A stretch of DNA of 21,068 nt, from contig JABYQR010000547.1 in NCBI GenBank assembly GCA_022592445.1, positions 1-21,068 of the forward strand, given 5' to 3'. Shown in pieces: positions 8,076 through 16,831 of this stretch. Under the pieces are notes generated by a model. It was given only the letters and a program-made list of their open reading frames with translations, did no database searches and was not told where the DNA came from. The first letter of the stretch is position 1, and every line of letters starts with the position of its first letter. Origin of the DNA: Cytidiella melzeri. Lineage: Eukaryota; Basidiomycota; Agaricomycetes; Polyporales; Irpicaceae. The position numbers and the translations under genes are program-made.

Positions 8076-8501
8076 AGGTCAAGATGCAGAACCAGGGAGG
8101 GTAAGGGGTACTATATATACTGTGTCTGGGTGGTCTGTGCACCAGTTCCCACACTAGGGACTGGAGTAACTGTGGGACTGGAGTAACAATAGAACAATAA
8201 GGAACCCGGGTAACTGTCAAGGACCGGGGTAACTGTCAAGGACCTGAGTAACTGTCAAGGACCAGGGTACGTAGAACAATAGAGCTAGAACAATACAACA
8301 ATAGAACAATAGGATAAGAACAATAGAACAATAAGACCTGGGGAAATCCCTGGGGAATCCCTATCAATGGAAAAGGAACAATAGAACAATAGCCTAGGTT
8401 GATCTGGAACCGCTCCAGACTGAGTCTAGGGTTTGGGTCTGGACTATTGATAAATAAGGCAGGATGTCACGTGACCCAGGTTAGGGTTAGGTCCGGTAAC
8501 A
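8036..8501 (-). repeat. LTR-like block with TATA box and tandem repeats
   Basis: Read on the - strand it begins TGTTAC (8501) and ends near GTAAC (8036), an inverted pair. It contains a TATA box (GTATATATAG, 8120-8111) and then GGTGAGTTACTCAATGTAAC, which resembles the end of the gypsy LTR in this window (GGTGAGTGTAACTC). Tandem units occur upstream of the TATA: three TAACTGTCAAGGACC copies 19 bp apart (8211, 8230, 8249) and many AACAATAG units (about 8190-8395). A perfect GTCACGTGAC palindrome lies near 8466. No second copy is in the window to confirm the edges. Confidence 0.5.
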
Positions 8502-8504
8502 CTT

Positions 8505-9659
8505 CTAGCCGGAAAATAAGCGCTCTAGATAGGCGCCTAAGGCTGTAAACTTGTGACAATATTGGAAAAATCCGGTCTCTGTTGGACTATCCATGTCACC
8601 GTGTTGCATCATTATTGCAACTCGAGCTGATGCTGCAATGAATTTGTACGACTTGATTTGGTCATCTTCAAGTGCATAGAACAGACAACACCCTCCTCCT
8701 TTGATGTTCGACTTGAGCACCACACCATTGTCCGTGATGAAAGACATTGCATCCATGATGTGAGGCTCGGCATCAGTGAACTTGCCATCCCAGATCTTGT
8801 TGGCGACATACTGTGCGTTTTGCAATGCAGTCCCGGTCAATTTGTCCCACCCAAAGCAGTACGAGCTTGCATCGTGAAGTTCAGTGGTTGGAACAACAGG
8901 GTGCTCTTCCCCAAAGAACTCCTCAATGGTTTTGATAGGCTCGTTGACAGTGGTGGTGCTCGAGGTGACTGGTGACGGTGGAACCATAGGGATGTCTTGT
9001 TTGACGTTGATGGGTACAGCTGGAGTACGTGGGCGAGGTGGTTGACGAGGAAATGGAGACCAGCTCCGTTTGCTGCAACAGGCGGCACGGGCTTGCTCCA
9101 GTTCAAATTGGACTTGTCTGCGGTAGTTTGTGCAGAAACCTCGTCCACGAGGTGCGGTCGGCTGTCTTTGTGGCTGAGAGGTGGTGCAGCAGCGTTGCTG
9201 CTCGTCGTAGAGCTCAGCAAGACAAGGAGTATTGTCCCCCCTTTGACGCATGTCTGCGTGAACGGAGGTGCAGATGTTGTTGATAATACAGTTCACCGCT
9301 TCCTGTGGACGCAGGCAGGGGCAAAGGGATTCGCAGTCAAAGGTGGCAGGAGGGGTGTGATGATTGTTAGACTGTGCGTGTTGCGGATTTCCCCCCTCTC
9401 GATCGGCGCGGCAAGCTTCTCTAGCCTCAGTATGCCATTGATGGTTTGGGATAGTATTGAAATGGAATGTATGATGGTCCCTTCCAGATTCTAAACAATT
9501 GTAATTGAACCTCAGCCTGTCCGGTACAATTTGTCGAATTTGTAAAGTGTTACCTCCGGCCAGGCAAAGTTGCTTAGTACGTCTTTCCAGAAACTGTTCC
9601 CAGTTCTTGGAACACTGTTCAGCCCTATCGAAGATAGCATTGGTACGGCGGGCGGGCAT
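8505..9659 (-). CDS. unrecognised 384-residue protein
   Basis: A continuous frame runs from ATG 9659 (MPARRTNAIFDRAEQCSKNW) to TAG 8505-8507. The frame is open a little further upstream without an ATG, so this start is the first possible. The N-terminal half is rich in Cys, His, Asn and Arg, with CESLCPCLRPQEAVNCIINN near residue 115. The middle is basic and proline-rich (around PTAPRGRGFC and FPRQPPRPRTPAVP), followed by an S/T/V linker. The last 110 residues (SSYCFGWDKLTGTALQNAQY to ALGAYLERLFSG) look folded. No known domain is recognised. It ends 4 bp before the LTR-like block and lies among retroelements, so it may belong to a mobile element. Possible but unproven gene. Confidence 0.45.
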   Translation of the reverse strand: MPARRTNAIFDRAEQCSKNWEQFLERRTKQLCLAGGNTLQIRQIVPDRLRFNYNCLESGRDHHTFHFNTIPNHQWHTEAREACRADREGGNPQHAQSNNHHTPPATFDCESLCPCLRPQEAVNCIINNICTSVHADMRQRGDNTPCLAELYDEQQRCCTTSQPQRQPTAPRGRGFCTNYRRQVQFELEQARAACCSKRSWSPFPRQPPRPRTPAVPINVKQDIPMVPPSPVTSSTTTVNEPIKTIEEFFGEEHPVVPTTELHDASSYCFGWDKLTGTALQNAQYVANKIWDGKFTDAEPHIMDAMSFITDNGVVLKSNIKGGGCCLFYALEDDQIKSYKFIAASARVAIMMQHGDMDSPTETGFFQYCHKFTALGAYLERLFSG

Positions 9660-9691
9660 GTTTAGAATTCGTGGGTGAAACGGAATGTGGG

Positions 9692-9937
9692 TCAAAGTGC
9701 TCGTCGGTTATTGGTGTCGATCCAGAAAATAATTCTTGGAAGTGTGCGAGGAATTTCTGTGAAAGGAATAAACTGTGAGAAAAACTCTTGCACAAGAGAT
9801 TCTTCAAGAACATTATCCCCAAATTCGACTTCAACAGAACGAAAAGCAATGGTGAAACAAATAGAGTGCGCGTAACTAATATGCAAATGTGCAGGAGACA
9901 AAATCTCCGTGAAACCAAAAGTAACAAAGTTTGACAT
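9692..9937 (-). CDS. unrecognised 81-residue open frame upstream of the 384-codon frame
   Basis: ATG at 9937 opens a frame beginning MSNFVTFGFTEILSPAHLHI that includes VEVEFGDNVLEESLVQEFFS and ends at TGA 9692-9694, 33 bp before the ATG of the next frame. Amino-acid make-up is plausible for a protein, and a TATA-like TAAATACCC lies about 50 bp upstream on the same strand. An overlapping third frame (QELFSGSTPITDEHFDPHS, about 9735-9680) also looks coding. A frameshift or intron may therefore once have joined this frame to the one downstream. Family unknown. Confidence 0.3.
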   Translation of the reverse strand: MSNFVTFGFTEILSPAHLHISYAHSICFTIAFRSVEVEFGDNVLEESLVQEFFSQFIPFTEIPRTLPRIIFWIDTNNRRAL

Positions 9938-10447
9938 AAGCCTCTACTAAATTCTACAAAAACTGACGAATTGGGAATGCCAAGGGTATTTACTGTGCGT
10001 CGTACACAGCTCCCTTTTAGTTCCCTGAGTCACGAGCTCAAGGTGACGCCTACTTTCCCTCCTTTCACCGCTTTTCACAGCCTCCCAATTGTCTCAGACC
10101 AAAGACCCTTTTGATCACCTCTGGACGCCACCTTATTGGGCTTTGTCCGAGTAGGTGCGTGATTCTGATAGTGAATCACAAGCCAAGAACACTTATGAAG
10201 TGTAGGCTACCGATTGGATGTGACTATGCACGTGTTCCAGGGGTAAGAAAGCAGGGGCAATTCTGTAGAAAATATTTATGGGAAAATGGGCGAGGAGAGG
10301 CGAGGCTTAGTCTACTACAACTGGGTCTTCTACTACAAAGTGGCCTACAATGTGTAGAAAGAGATGTTACTCATGAAGTAACAGTTGTGTAGTGTCAAGC
10401 TTGAGGATGGTTTCAGAGTAGAGGAGTGGTAAGAAGAGTTAGAAGCC
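9938..10447. other. interval with no recognisable gene
   Basis: No protein motif is seen on either strand. On the - strand it follows a Copia-type primer-binding site at 10448-10460, so its right part is probably leader DNA of that element. No gag frame is recognisable. Its left end probably holds the promoter of the 9692-9937 frame. Confidence 0.4.
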
Positions 10448-10460
10448 GGGGCTCATAACC
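10448..10460 (-). other. Copia-type primer-binding site (half-tRNA type), unit A
   Basis: The - strand reads GGTTATGAGCCCC directly after an LTR end (CAAACA). This complements the anticodon arm of initiator tRNA-Met (GGGCTCATAACC), the internal half-tRNA priming mode known for Drosophila copia and yeast Ty5. Two similar sites lie at 11291-11303 and 11709-11721. Confidence 0.7.
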
Positions 10461-10961
10461 TGTTTGAAAGTTACAAGTGTAGGGGATGACTAGGAGAGTC
10501 AACTAACTCTGGGATTAAGTGTCTTAATATTTCTCTGCTCTCTAGGAGCGGTATATATACATGTCTGTAACTAGATTACTAATGCTACAGTAATGTCATA
10601 TGAGTAAGGATTGGTAAGGCTTGGTAATGCACAGTCCTGCTTGCTAATACTACTGAATAGAGAATGTAAGCGATGACTGAGCATCCTACATAACTGAATG
10701 GTGCTGACTGAGCCTTTAGTAAGCTCAATACATTTGGTATATGAAATATGAGTCATGCAGAAGCCTCATGGTACTTCTGCTATTCAGTCATGGAAACTAC
10801 TGGAACATGATGTCATAAGGTGCAAGTATCGCATTGTGTGTGACCATAAGGATGGTGGAATCACATGCTATGTACTATCTGAGCTTATCTATCTACATAT
10901 CTTATCTACATTGTCCATAGATCTGATGTCCGATAATCAGCGATACATTCTTGCTTTGACA
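10461..10961 (-). repeat. Copia-type LTR, unit A (about 501 bp)
   Basis: Read on the - strand it starts TGTCAAAG (10961) and ends CAAACA (10461) immediately before the primer-binding site. A TATA box, CATGTATATATACC, lies at about 10563-10550. Its left edge falls directly against a Copia gag-leader-like frame of unit B (10962-11238), so unit A seems to have inserted there. Its TATA-proximal sequence resembles unit C (11722-11902). Confidence 0.6.
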
Positions 10962-11238
10962 GGTTGTCGTTGTTGCTGGGTTGCAAGTCAATGTCTGGAA
11001 CATTAAGAGCAGATGGTCCAGCCGAGGGAGCATCAGTCTTTGTGACAGTGGTGGAAGACATTGAGGGAGGAGGTGAAGTAGAAGCAGGAGAAGGAGTAGT
11101 AGTAAAGATGGGGGTTGTCCTGCAAGTGGTTGCCCTTTGACGGGGTTGAGCTCTGGTGCCCCTGAGGAAGTTGGTTTGGTGTCGCTCTTGAGTGGAACAA
11201 CAAATTTGAGCTTGATCAGCGAGATCAGAGCTCATCAA
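10962..11238 (-). pseudogene. possible Copia Gag N-terminal fragment, unit B
   Basis: A - strand frame starts at ATG about 11235 (MSSDLADQAQICCS), some 55 bp beyond primer-binding site B. It continues with a T/S/P-rich stretch and SSTTVTKTDAPSAGPSALNV to about 10962, where LTR A begins; codons beyond that point lie in the LTR. Position after a primer-binding site and a low-complexity start beginning MSSD suit a Copia Gag, but no conserved Gag motif is reached, so the assignment is positional. Confidence 0.4.
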
Positions 11239-11290
11239 CAGAGAGGAGTAGATGCAGAAGTGAAGTAAAGTGAAGAAAATGAGCTTAGTC

Positions 11291-11303
11291 GGGGCTCATA
11301 ACC
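11291..11303 (-). other. Copia-type primer-binding site, unit B
   Basis: GGTTATGAGCCCC on the - strand, identical to unit A over 13 bases and complementary to the initiator tRNA-Met anticodon arm. It lies next to the LTR-like repeat 11304-11535 and about 55 bp before the candidate gag start. Confidence 0.7.
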
Positions 11304-11535
11304 TTTTACAAGGTATGAGTAGCAGTTCTGAGTGTTGAGAGAGAGGACTGAGGTGGTGGTCAGAGAGAAAGTTGGGGATCAAAAGCGGTAGCTGTGCATT
11401 GATCAAAGTAAATCTTATCTACAGTAACTACTGGCGCTAAGCGCACGATCAATGCGGAGTCTCAACTTGAGTCTCAGTATATTCGAACAGCAGATGAAAG
11501 TCTGAGATGATGAATCACTAGCCAGCATTGTGACA
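11304..11535 (-). repeat. short Copia-type LTR, unit B (copy 2 of the recurrent repeat)
   Basis: Read on the - strand it begins TGTCACAATGC (11535) and ends TTGTAAAA before the primer-binding site, about 232 bp. It is homologous along much of its length to 5646-5854, sharing CTGTTCGA, AGTAGTTAC, CTTTTGATCCCCAACT and CTCTCTCAA in the same order, and to 17787-17913. The primer-binding site beside this copy identifies the whole repeat family as LTRs. The TATA core is degraded here. Confidence 0.65.
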
Positions 11536-11708
11536 AAACAGAGCGACATAGGTTCACCATAGCGAGGGCCACAGGCCACTCACATAGGCGTGCTTATTGT
11601 GCGTAGCTTCCAGCACTAGGGCTCAGGTGCGAAGCATCAATGGTGACAGCCAGGAGAGCTTTTTGCTCACTGCGTGCAGCAACAAGCGCACAGCAGGGCA
11701 AGCTGCTC

Positions 11709-11721
11709 GGGGCCCATAACC
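11709..11721 (-). other. Copia-type primer-binding site, unit C
   Basis: GGTTATGGGCCCC on the - strand, one base different from units A and B. The matching tRNA version GGGCCCATAACC is the anticodon arm seen in some eukaryotic initiator tRNA-Met genes. Confidence 0.5.
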
Positions 11722-11902
11722 TATGGAACCAGTGTCCTTCACAGGCACTGGCCCCACAAGCAACTTAGGGGACATTGAAGACGCTCACCTGAGATGCTAG
11801 TAAAGTTAGCCGTCAGCGTGGTGGTAGTTCTGGGCAAAGAACTGGGGATCCATTTTACTGCTCTAGAGCGGTCTTACATACATGCTGGGGCTGTGTACAA
11901 AC
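11722..11902 (-). repeat. degraded Copia-type LTR, unit C
   Basis: On the - strand a decayed LTR probably begins near TGTTTGTACACAG (11902) and ends near 11722 at the primer-binding site. ATGTATGTAAGACCGCTCT aligns with the TATA region of LTR A (CATGTATATATACCGCTCC). The edges are uncertain. From 11536 to 11708, downstream of its primer-binding site, no coding motif is seen. Confidence 0.4.
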
Positions 11903-12131
11903 AGAGGTAAATGATGATATTCATACCAAGGAATGGAAACGCAAATGAAGGTACCGGAGTACCGGAATGATTGGGTGTGGCTATGCTCAACACGGATATC
12001 ACCAATTTCCAAAGACTACATTCGTCCAATCCAATGTACACTCTCACCCCGCTCGCTCACAACAATAAAAAAAAGCTCATACCCATCATAAATCTCACCT
12101 CCCTTGCCGTTTTCATCCACCGACAAAACCT

Positions 12132-14151
12132 TCACGCGTCCAACAACGCCGCAGCCTTCCTTGCGTTCGCCTTGTACGTCTCCACCGCCAACTCCAAATT
12201 CCGGATCTTCTCCCTCGCCTCACGCAGCTCGCTCGTCAGACGCACATTTTCCTCCTTCAAAACACTGTCTCCGCTTCCACCACCACCTCCCAAATTGGTG
12301 TTTGACGGCAACGGAGTGGTTGTGAGAGGGGAACTGGCTAAGTTATCCTGTGCACAGATACAACTATCAGTCATAGCTCTTATCTATATGAAGAATTGTA
12401 CTCTTACCTCGAAGCTCAGAGAGACAGACCTCGACACAGGTTTACTCTCAGACACAGGTGAAGTAACTACACCGGCCGGCTCGGCGACCTTTGGAGATAT
12501 AACTTGCTCTGCGACAGGGGCAAGCGCAGGAGCCGGGGAGGGCGCAGTAGACGTACGCGTAGGAGTTGGCACAGATGCCGAAGGTATGGCAGTCGGAGCT
12601 TGACCAGAGGTGATAACGCCAGTGTCTAAACTAACGAGCTTCGGCGGGGCTGTCTTTCCTGCGAAAAACTCGCCTGCTGTCAGAGCTGGCTCTGATGAAG
12701 GTGCGGGAGGGTAAATGTCGGATTGGAATGAGTCGGCCTACAAGGGCTTTGTCAGTATGTATATCTGACACAGAATGTCATATAATGTGAACCTTTCGAG
12801 GGACAATGAATGCGATAGGCTCCACGCTGCTACCGTAAATCTTGTAGGCACGAGCGATCTCGCATTCACTGACGTTGAGTGCACGGCGGGGAAGGAAACA
12901 CATCCCGCGCTGTGGATCTGTGGATTTGTGCTCGGCGAGCGGGTAGAGCAAGTCGTTTTCATATTCGTAGTAGCGCACGTTACCGTCTCTGCACAGGTAG
13001 TGTCAGTTGATACCGAGTAGCGAGAGTTGGCAGACGTACCCCTTGCCGGCTATAGCGAATGACAACGATGAGCTAAAGGTGGTTGTGGGAGGAAGAATGA
13101 CGCACCAAGGAAGATAATGTTATTGTCGCTCCAGAAGGGCATCATCACACCCGAGCTCTGGTCGATTGTTGTTGTCTTGATGTTGTTCAAGCTGCTGCCC
13201 TCATAGATGCTGACTTGACGATCACTCATCTTGCTAAAGCCGGTTGTCGCTATCCGATCGTGATCGCCCAACCACACCACCCTTGCTCCCTGCGTGCGTT
13301 CAACAATACTGAATGGCACACACAAGAAATAGGGACACACCTTGACACCTCCATGTCCCTCAGCAATCCTGACGGCCTCACCGCCTGTGCGGGCGTCGAA
13401 CAGCCTGATCTTCCTATCCCTGCACGTCGTCACCAACAACGTCCCGCTCGGGTTAAAAGCCATGCATTGAATACTGTCCCCGTGTCCAGAGAGCACGCTC
13501 TTCGCGTTCTCTGGACTGCCCAAGTCCCAGAGCTTGACGGTATGCTCACCGGTCGCGGTCGCAAGAACGTGCTGCGCTGTTGGGTGCCACACGACCTGCC
13601 CGACGCGACGTGGGGTCACGTCAATTCTCAAAACGGGATCAAAGTCGTTAGCCTCCCAACCATCCGCGCCCCATCCGTTAAACGCGCTGCTGTCGACTTT
13701 CCAGATGAGAGCCTTGCCATCCTCACCAGCGGAAGCGACAACCGAGTCGTCAAAGGGAGACCAGTCGGTATCAAGCACAGGAGCTGTGTGACCGCGTGCG
13801 AGAGGGATGATGTCGGGGATCTTGAAGGGGAAACCGCTGGGGAGGGGTGCAAAGGGAGAGGGGAGGGGGAGAATGGCAAACGCGCCGCCGCCAGATGCGT
13901 TCCAATTTACACTGATGTATTTCTGTCTCGGGCAGTGAGATCAAGCATTCAGAGACAAACAAAGCTACTCACGCCAGATGCAGCTATGTAGTTGGTGTCC
14001 CATGCACTGTTGGTAACCTTCAAGTTTTCGACGCCGTACTCTTTCTTTCCTGGTTGGCCGAAAACATGGCTGTGCGCCGTCGTGAGCACCTGCTGAAGAC
14101 GAGAGCAAAAAGTACATACCGATATTTGGATGCACGCACGAATCGCGACAT
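12132..14151 (-). CDS. CRN1: coronin (actin-binding WD40 protein), 8 exons
   Basis: Coronin binds F-actin and regulates Arp2/3 and cofilin in cortical actin patches. Exons on the - strand: 14151-14120, 14069-13973, 13922-13341, 13289-13106, 13049-13040, 12988-12793, 12737-12408, 12347-12132 (548 aa). All seven introns are 50-60 nt with GT/AG ends and phases that agree. Residues 1-20 carry the family start MSRFVRASKYRHVFG. YISVNWNASGGGAF follows at 45-58, then WD repeats (HTAPVLDTDWSPFDDSVVAS, QVVWHPTAQHVLATATGEHT, DSIQCMAFNPSGTLLVTTCR) and the coronin extension up to about 367. Exon 7 (368-477) is a P/A/T/S-rich linker. Exon 8 ends in a short coiled coil (SVLKEENVRLTSELREAREK onward), the usual trimerisation segment. 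Length and layout fit fungal coronins. Confidence 0.93.
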
Positions 14152-15325
14152 GATCAATGCAAGGTCGCGTCCGTGTTGTTGTGTATGGTGGTGGTTACAA
14201 TCGAGGTTGTTCGGACAGTAATCAGCGTCAAGCGTTATCACATCTGATTTCGTGGCGTCAGTTGAGCGTCAGTGTATGTGGCCACCACTGTAGTCATTTT
14301 TTCTGCAAAATTCGATGTGCAGAGAAAGGTATGGGTAACGTTCATCTGCAAAGAAATCTACTACATGCACAAAAGTACTCGGAAGTTGAAGAGTCCGATG
14401 CGCCGGGGGAGATTGTACTCCTTTAAAGCCTCTCGCTACTGCTCTCTTCAAATTCGTCGCGATCTTCACGCGGCTGAATGATGCCCACTTACTCTCAAGC
14501 CTCCATTGGGGGGCGCCGTGACAACGCGAGAAGATGCAGGCGTTGTAACTCAACAGAAACCGACGGAGGCGCTGTGCTCAACCAAGGAGCACCTATCTGT
14601 GAAGCTAGATGGCTTTGGAGAGATGGCCAGGGGCAGGGGCGGCGAACGCTGTAAGCATTGCAATCATGTGAACAGTGGTAACCAGCCATTGCTTTTTGGA
14701 GGTACATGACTGGCGATCAAGAGACTAGAAGGCAGCGTACCTAGTTGACTGATCTAAAGAATCTCGTTTGGGACGGCTGTACTCACCGTCATGCATTGAG
14801 AGGTGACCCGCAGCCTCTTGCAGTGCTCGGGAATGGACTGGTTCGTAGTTGATGCTAGCACATGAAACAGAAAAGACCATCGCGATGCCAAATTCAATAC
14901 AGCACGAAGACTTGAAATGTCGGATGGGCTGTACTGCGAGGCGGTGGTATACGACTTTGCATCAGGTACAAACGCTGCATGAGGAGTACGAAAAAAGCTG
15001 CACTCAAAGGTGTCGTATCGTCGAGTTCTGCGCTAGTCGGCCGACTCGCCCACCGTGAATTGTTACATTGGGACAAACCCTCCAGGCTCATCAGTAAATT
15101 ATACGCATGTCGAAAAGCATGCAATCGAGAGTCTTCGTTACATGCTGAAACCATGTATTCGTGCTGTCCAATCTCGGTGATCGCTGCAGAACGGATACGA
15201 CGTGGTTAGTCAACAACCGCAAGCACTGTTGATCATAAGTGAGGGTCATTCCTATGCCTGAGGAAATCGATGCACCTGTGCGAGAGCAACTTTTCTCTGC
15301 AATAATCGTCGCCTCAAGGTGGCCA
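14152..15325. other. intergenic interval, no supported gene
   Basis: This separates the coronin start from the Rpr2 end. Short frames exist on both strands; the most protein-like is 14481-14654 (+), MPTYSQASIGGRRDNARRCR onward, 57 codons. None has a recognisable domain or splice pattern. The coronin promoter should lie in the left few hundred bases, but no clear TATA is seen. Confidence 0.4.
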
Positions 15326-16112
15326 CTAATTTAATCGTTCGTTGCCTCTGAACACGATATGTCCGGCATCCTTACGCGCGAACAATGGCGGCTCTCTTGT
15401 GATCGTTTTCTTCTTCCTCTTTATACCGGCGATGCTGATTGTTTTGTGATCATCACTGGGACCTTGTGCTACAGCAGTGATAGGAACACCCTGTGTGTGT
15501 GATGGGTTGGGGTCCGGCCTTGGTTCCGCGGGAGCAGGTATACGTCGCGTGGTCTTGCATGCTAAGCAAGTCCATAACACGACATGCCCATGAGGACCAG
15601 ATGCTATGATTCAAAAGCTGATGCGTGAGAACATGAAGGCTACGCGTTGTGAAGGTTTGCGCACGTACATTTAACTCGGACGAGCGCGGTGCTGCCGGGT
15701 ACAAGTACTATCGCACATTTCTTGCACAACGTCCGCTTAACAGTGGGGTCCCTGTATCGTCATCCATCCTGAATCGACAACCAACGCTGTAGAGGATTGT
15801 GACAACTGACATTCTGACCGTCGTCTTTTTCCCAATGACCTTCATAGACCTCACGTACGTCCTCGCCAAATCCACAGCCGTCGACGGGTTTCTCTGCTCC
15901 AGCATTTCCCGTTTGCATTGCTGTCGGTGAGACGTCCCAGAAGTCTTCGACGCCGGCATGGGCACCGTAGGAACAGTGTTATCCGCCGGGAATGGCTTTG
16001 CGCTGCTAAGCAGGACGCTGGCTTGGTACAAGTAGTTCAGACGTTGCATGATGTCGCGGTTGTGAACGGTGCAGGGGCTTGGTGCTTCGTCTTGCGATTT
16101 CTTCTTTGCCAT
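15326..16112 (-). CDS. RPR2: ribonuclease P/MRP subunit Rpr2/Rpp21, 3 exons
   Basis: Rpr2/Rpp21 is a zinc-binding protein subunit of nuclear RNase P, which removes 5' leaders from pre-tRNA. Exons on the - strand: 16112-15811, 15751-15669, 15603-15326, giving 220 aa; the introns are 59 and 65 nt. The N-terminal helices read NRDIMQRLNYLYQASVLL (about residues 18-35) and LARTYVRSMKVIGKKTTVRM (about 82-101). After the first intron comes DPTVKRTLCKKC with the first C-x2-C pair, and exon 3 holds HGHVVLWTCLACKTTRRIP with the second, forming the four-cysteine site. The C-terminal tail is basic (IKRKKKTI). The start MAKKKSQDEAP is chosen by family similarity, although the frame is open for 53 more codons upstream. 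A nearer AG in intron 1 would break the frame. Confidence 0.9.
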
Positions 16113-16411
16113 GGTGTTTCCAGTGGCAGTGAACTTGATGTGATGCTTCGTCGCGCTGCTATAGACCGTGGCTGAAGTGTCAACGAGCGCTCGAGATAGT
16201 CTGTTATATGTATGCGCGCCTGATTTGTACTCTACCAGCCCGACACCTTCATTCCCCGCTTCTCTACACAACTACTACACTGCCCCCCGGGCTGGCCTGC
16301 TATGAGCACCTACTATAGCAAGTGGAGACAACATTATAGCGAGTGTTCAATTCTGTAAAATGTCACCCAGTACAGTACAATAGAAACATTCTCCTAGTCG
16401 TCCATCCTGTT

Positions 16412-16831
16412 TCAAAACGATTCCCCAACTCTGATATGATCCCATATGGCCCATTCCAATTTCGACGCCTGAGGACCATCTGCGGGCCCATTTCGGATGT
16501 AATAGCGCCTAGCGTCAGGTGTGGCGCTTTGTTGCAACGTTTTCTGCCATGCATCTCTAAAGGCTCGACCTGCACGATCCGTCTTCCTAAGAAGATCGAC
16601 CGATCCTTTGGACAATGGTTTGCTGAGAACAGCGGAAGTAGGGATCTCTGTGTCCTTGCCTCTGCCCTTGCCTCTGCCCCGTCTCTCCAAGTGATATGGG
16701 TTGTCAGAGGAGATCGGACGGCGGGATCCGCTAGTGACAGTGCTACCATAAGGGGTGGCAGACACAGTCACCGCATGCAATGCACCGGTGACAATGGCAA
16801 TGAATAGAACAAGAGAGGTCGAGAATTGCAT
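16412..16831 (-). CDS. small predicted secreted protein, 139 aa
   Basis: From ATG 16831 the protein begins MQFSTSLVLFIAIVTGALHA, a signal peptide with likely cleavage near residue 25 (VSA-TP). RR at 37-38 and ERRGRGKGRGK at 49-59 are candidate Kex2-type processing sites. The mature part is basic with an amphipathic helix (VDLLRKTDRAGRAFRDAWQK, about 78-97), then YYIRNGP and LEWAIWDHIRVG. It has no cysteines in the mature chain. In-frame codons lie upstream, but this ATG puts the signal peptide at the N-terminus. A TATA-like TATATTTAT lies about 170 bp upstream. Function unknown; the size and signal fit the broad class of fungal small secreted proteins. Confidence 0.6.
   Translation of the reverse strand: MQFSTSLVLFIAIVTGALHAVTVSATPYGSTVTSGSRRPISSDNPYHLERRGRGKGRGKDTEIPTSAVLSKPLSKGSVDLLRKTDRAGRAFRDAWQKTLQQSATPDARRYYIRNGPADGPQASKLEWAIWDHIRVGESF

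Noticed and set aside
8478..8492. Telomere-like GGTTAGGGTTAGG
   Set aside because: Only two TTAGGG units inside an LTR-like block; too short for a telomere or reliable interstitial telomeric tract.
10418..10470. tRNA-derived SINE, suggested by CTCATAACC and an A-box-like AGGAGTGGTAAG
   Set aside because: Box spacing and the stems do not fit a tRNA, and the motif always lies at an LTR edge, so a primer-binding site explains it better.
11971..12603. 210-codon + strand frame
   Set aside because: It is antisense to the last exons of coronin and has no domain; the - strand coronin explains the open frame.
13215..13991. 258-codon + strand frame
   Set aside because: Antisense to the coronin WD repeats; GC-rich coding DNA leaves the opposite strand open.
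14481..14654. 57-codon + strand frame, MPTYSQASIGG onward
   Set aside because: No domain, no splice pattern and short; kept only as a note in the intergenic entry.
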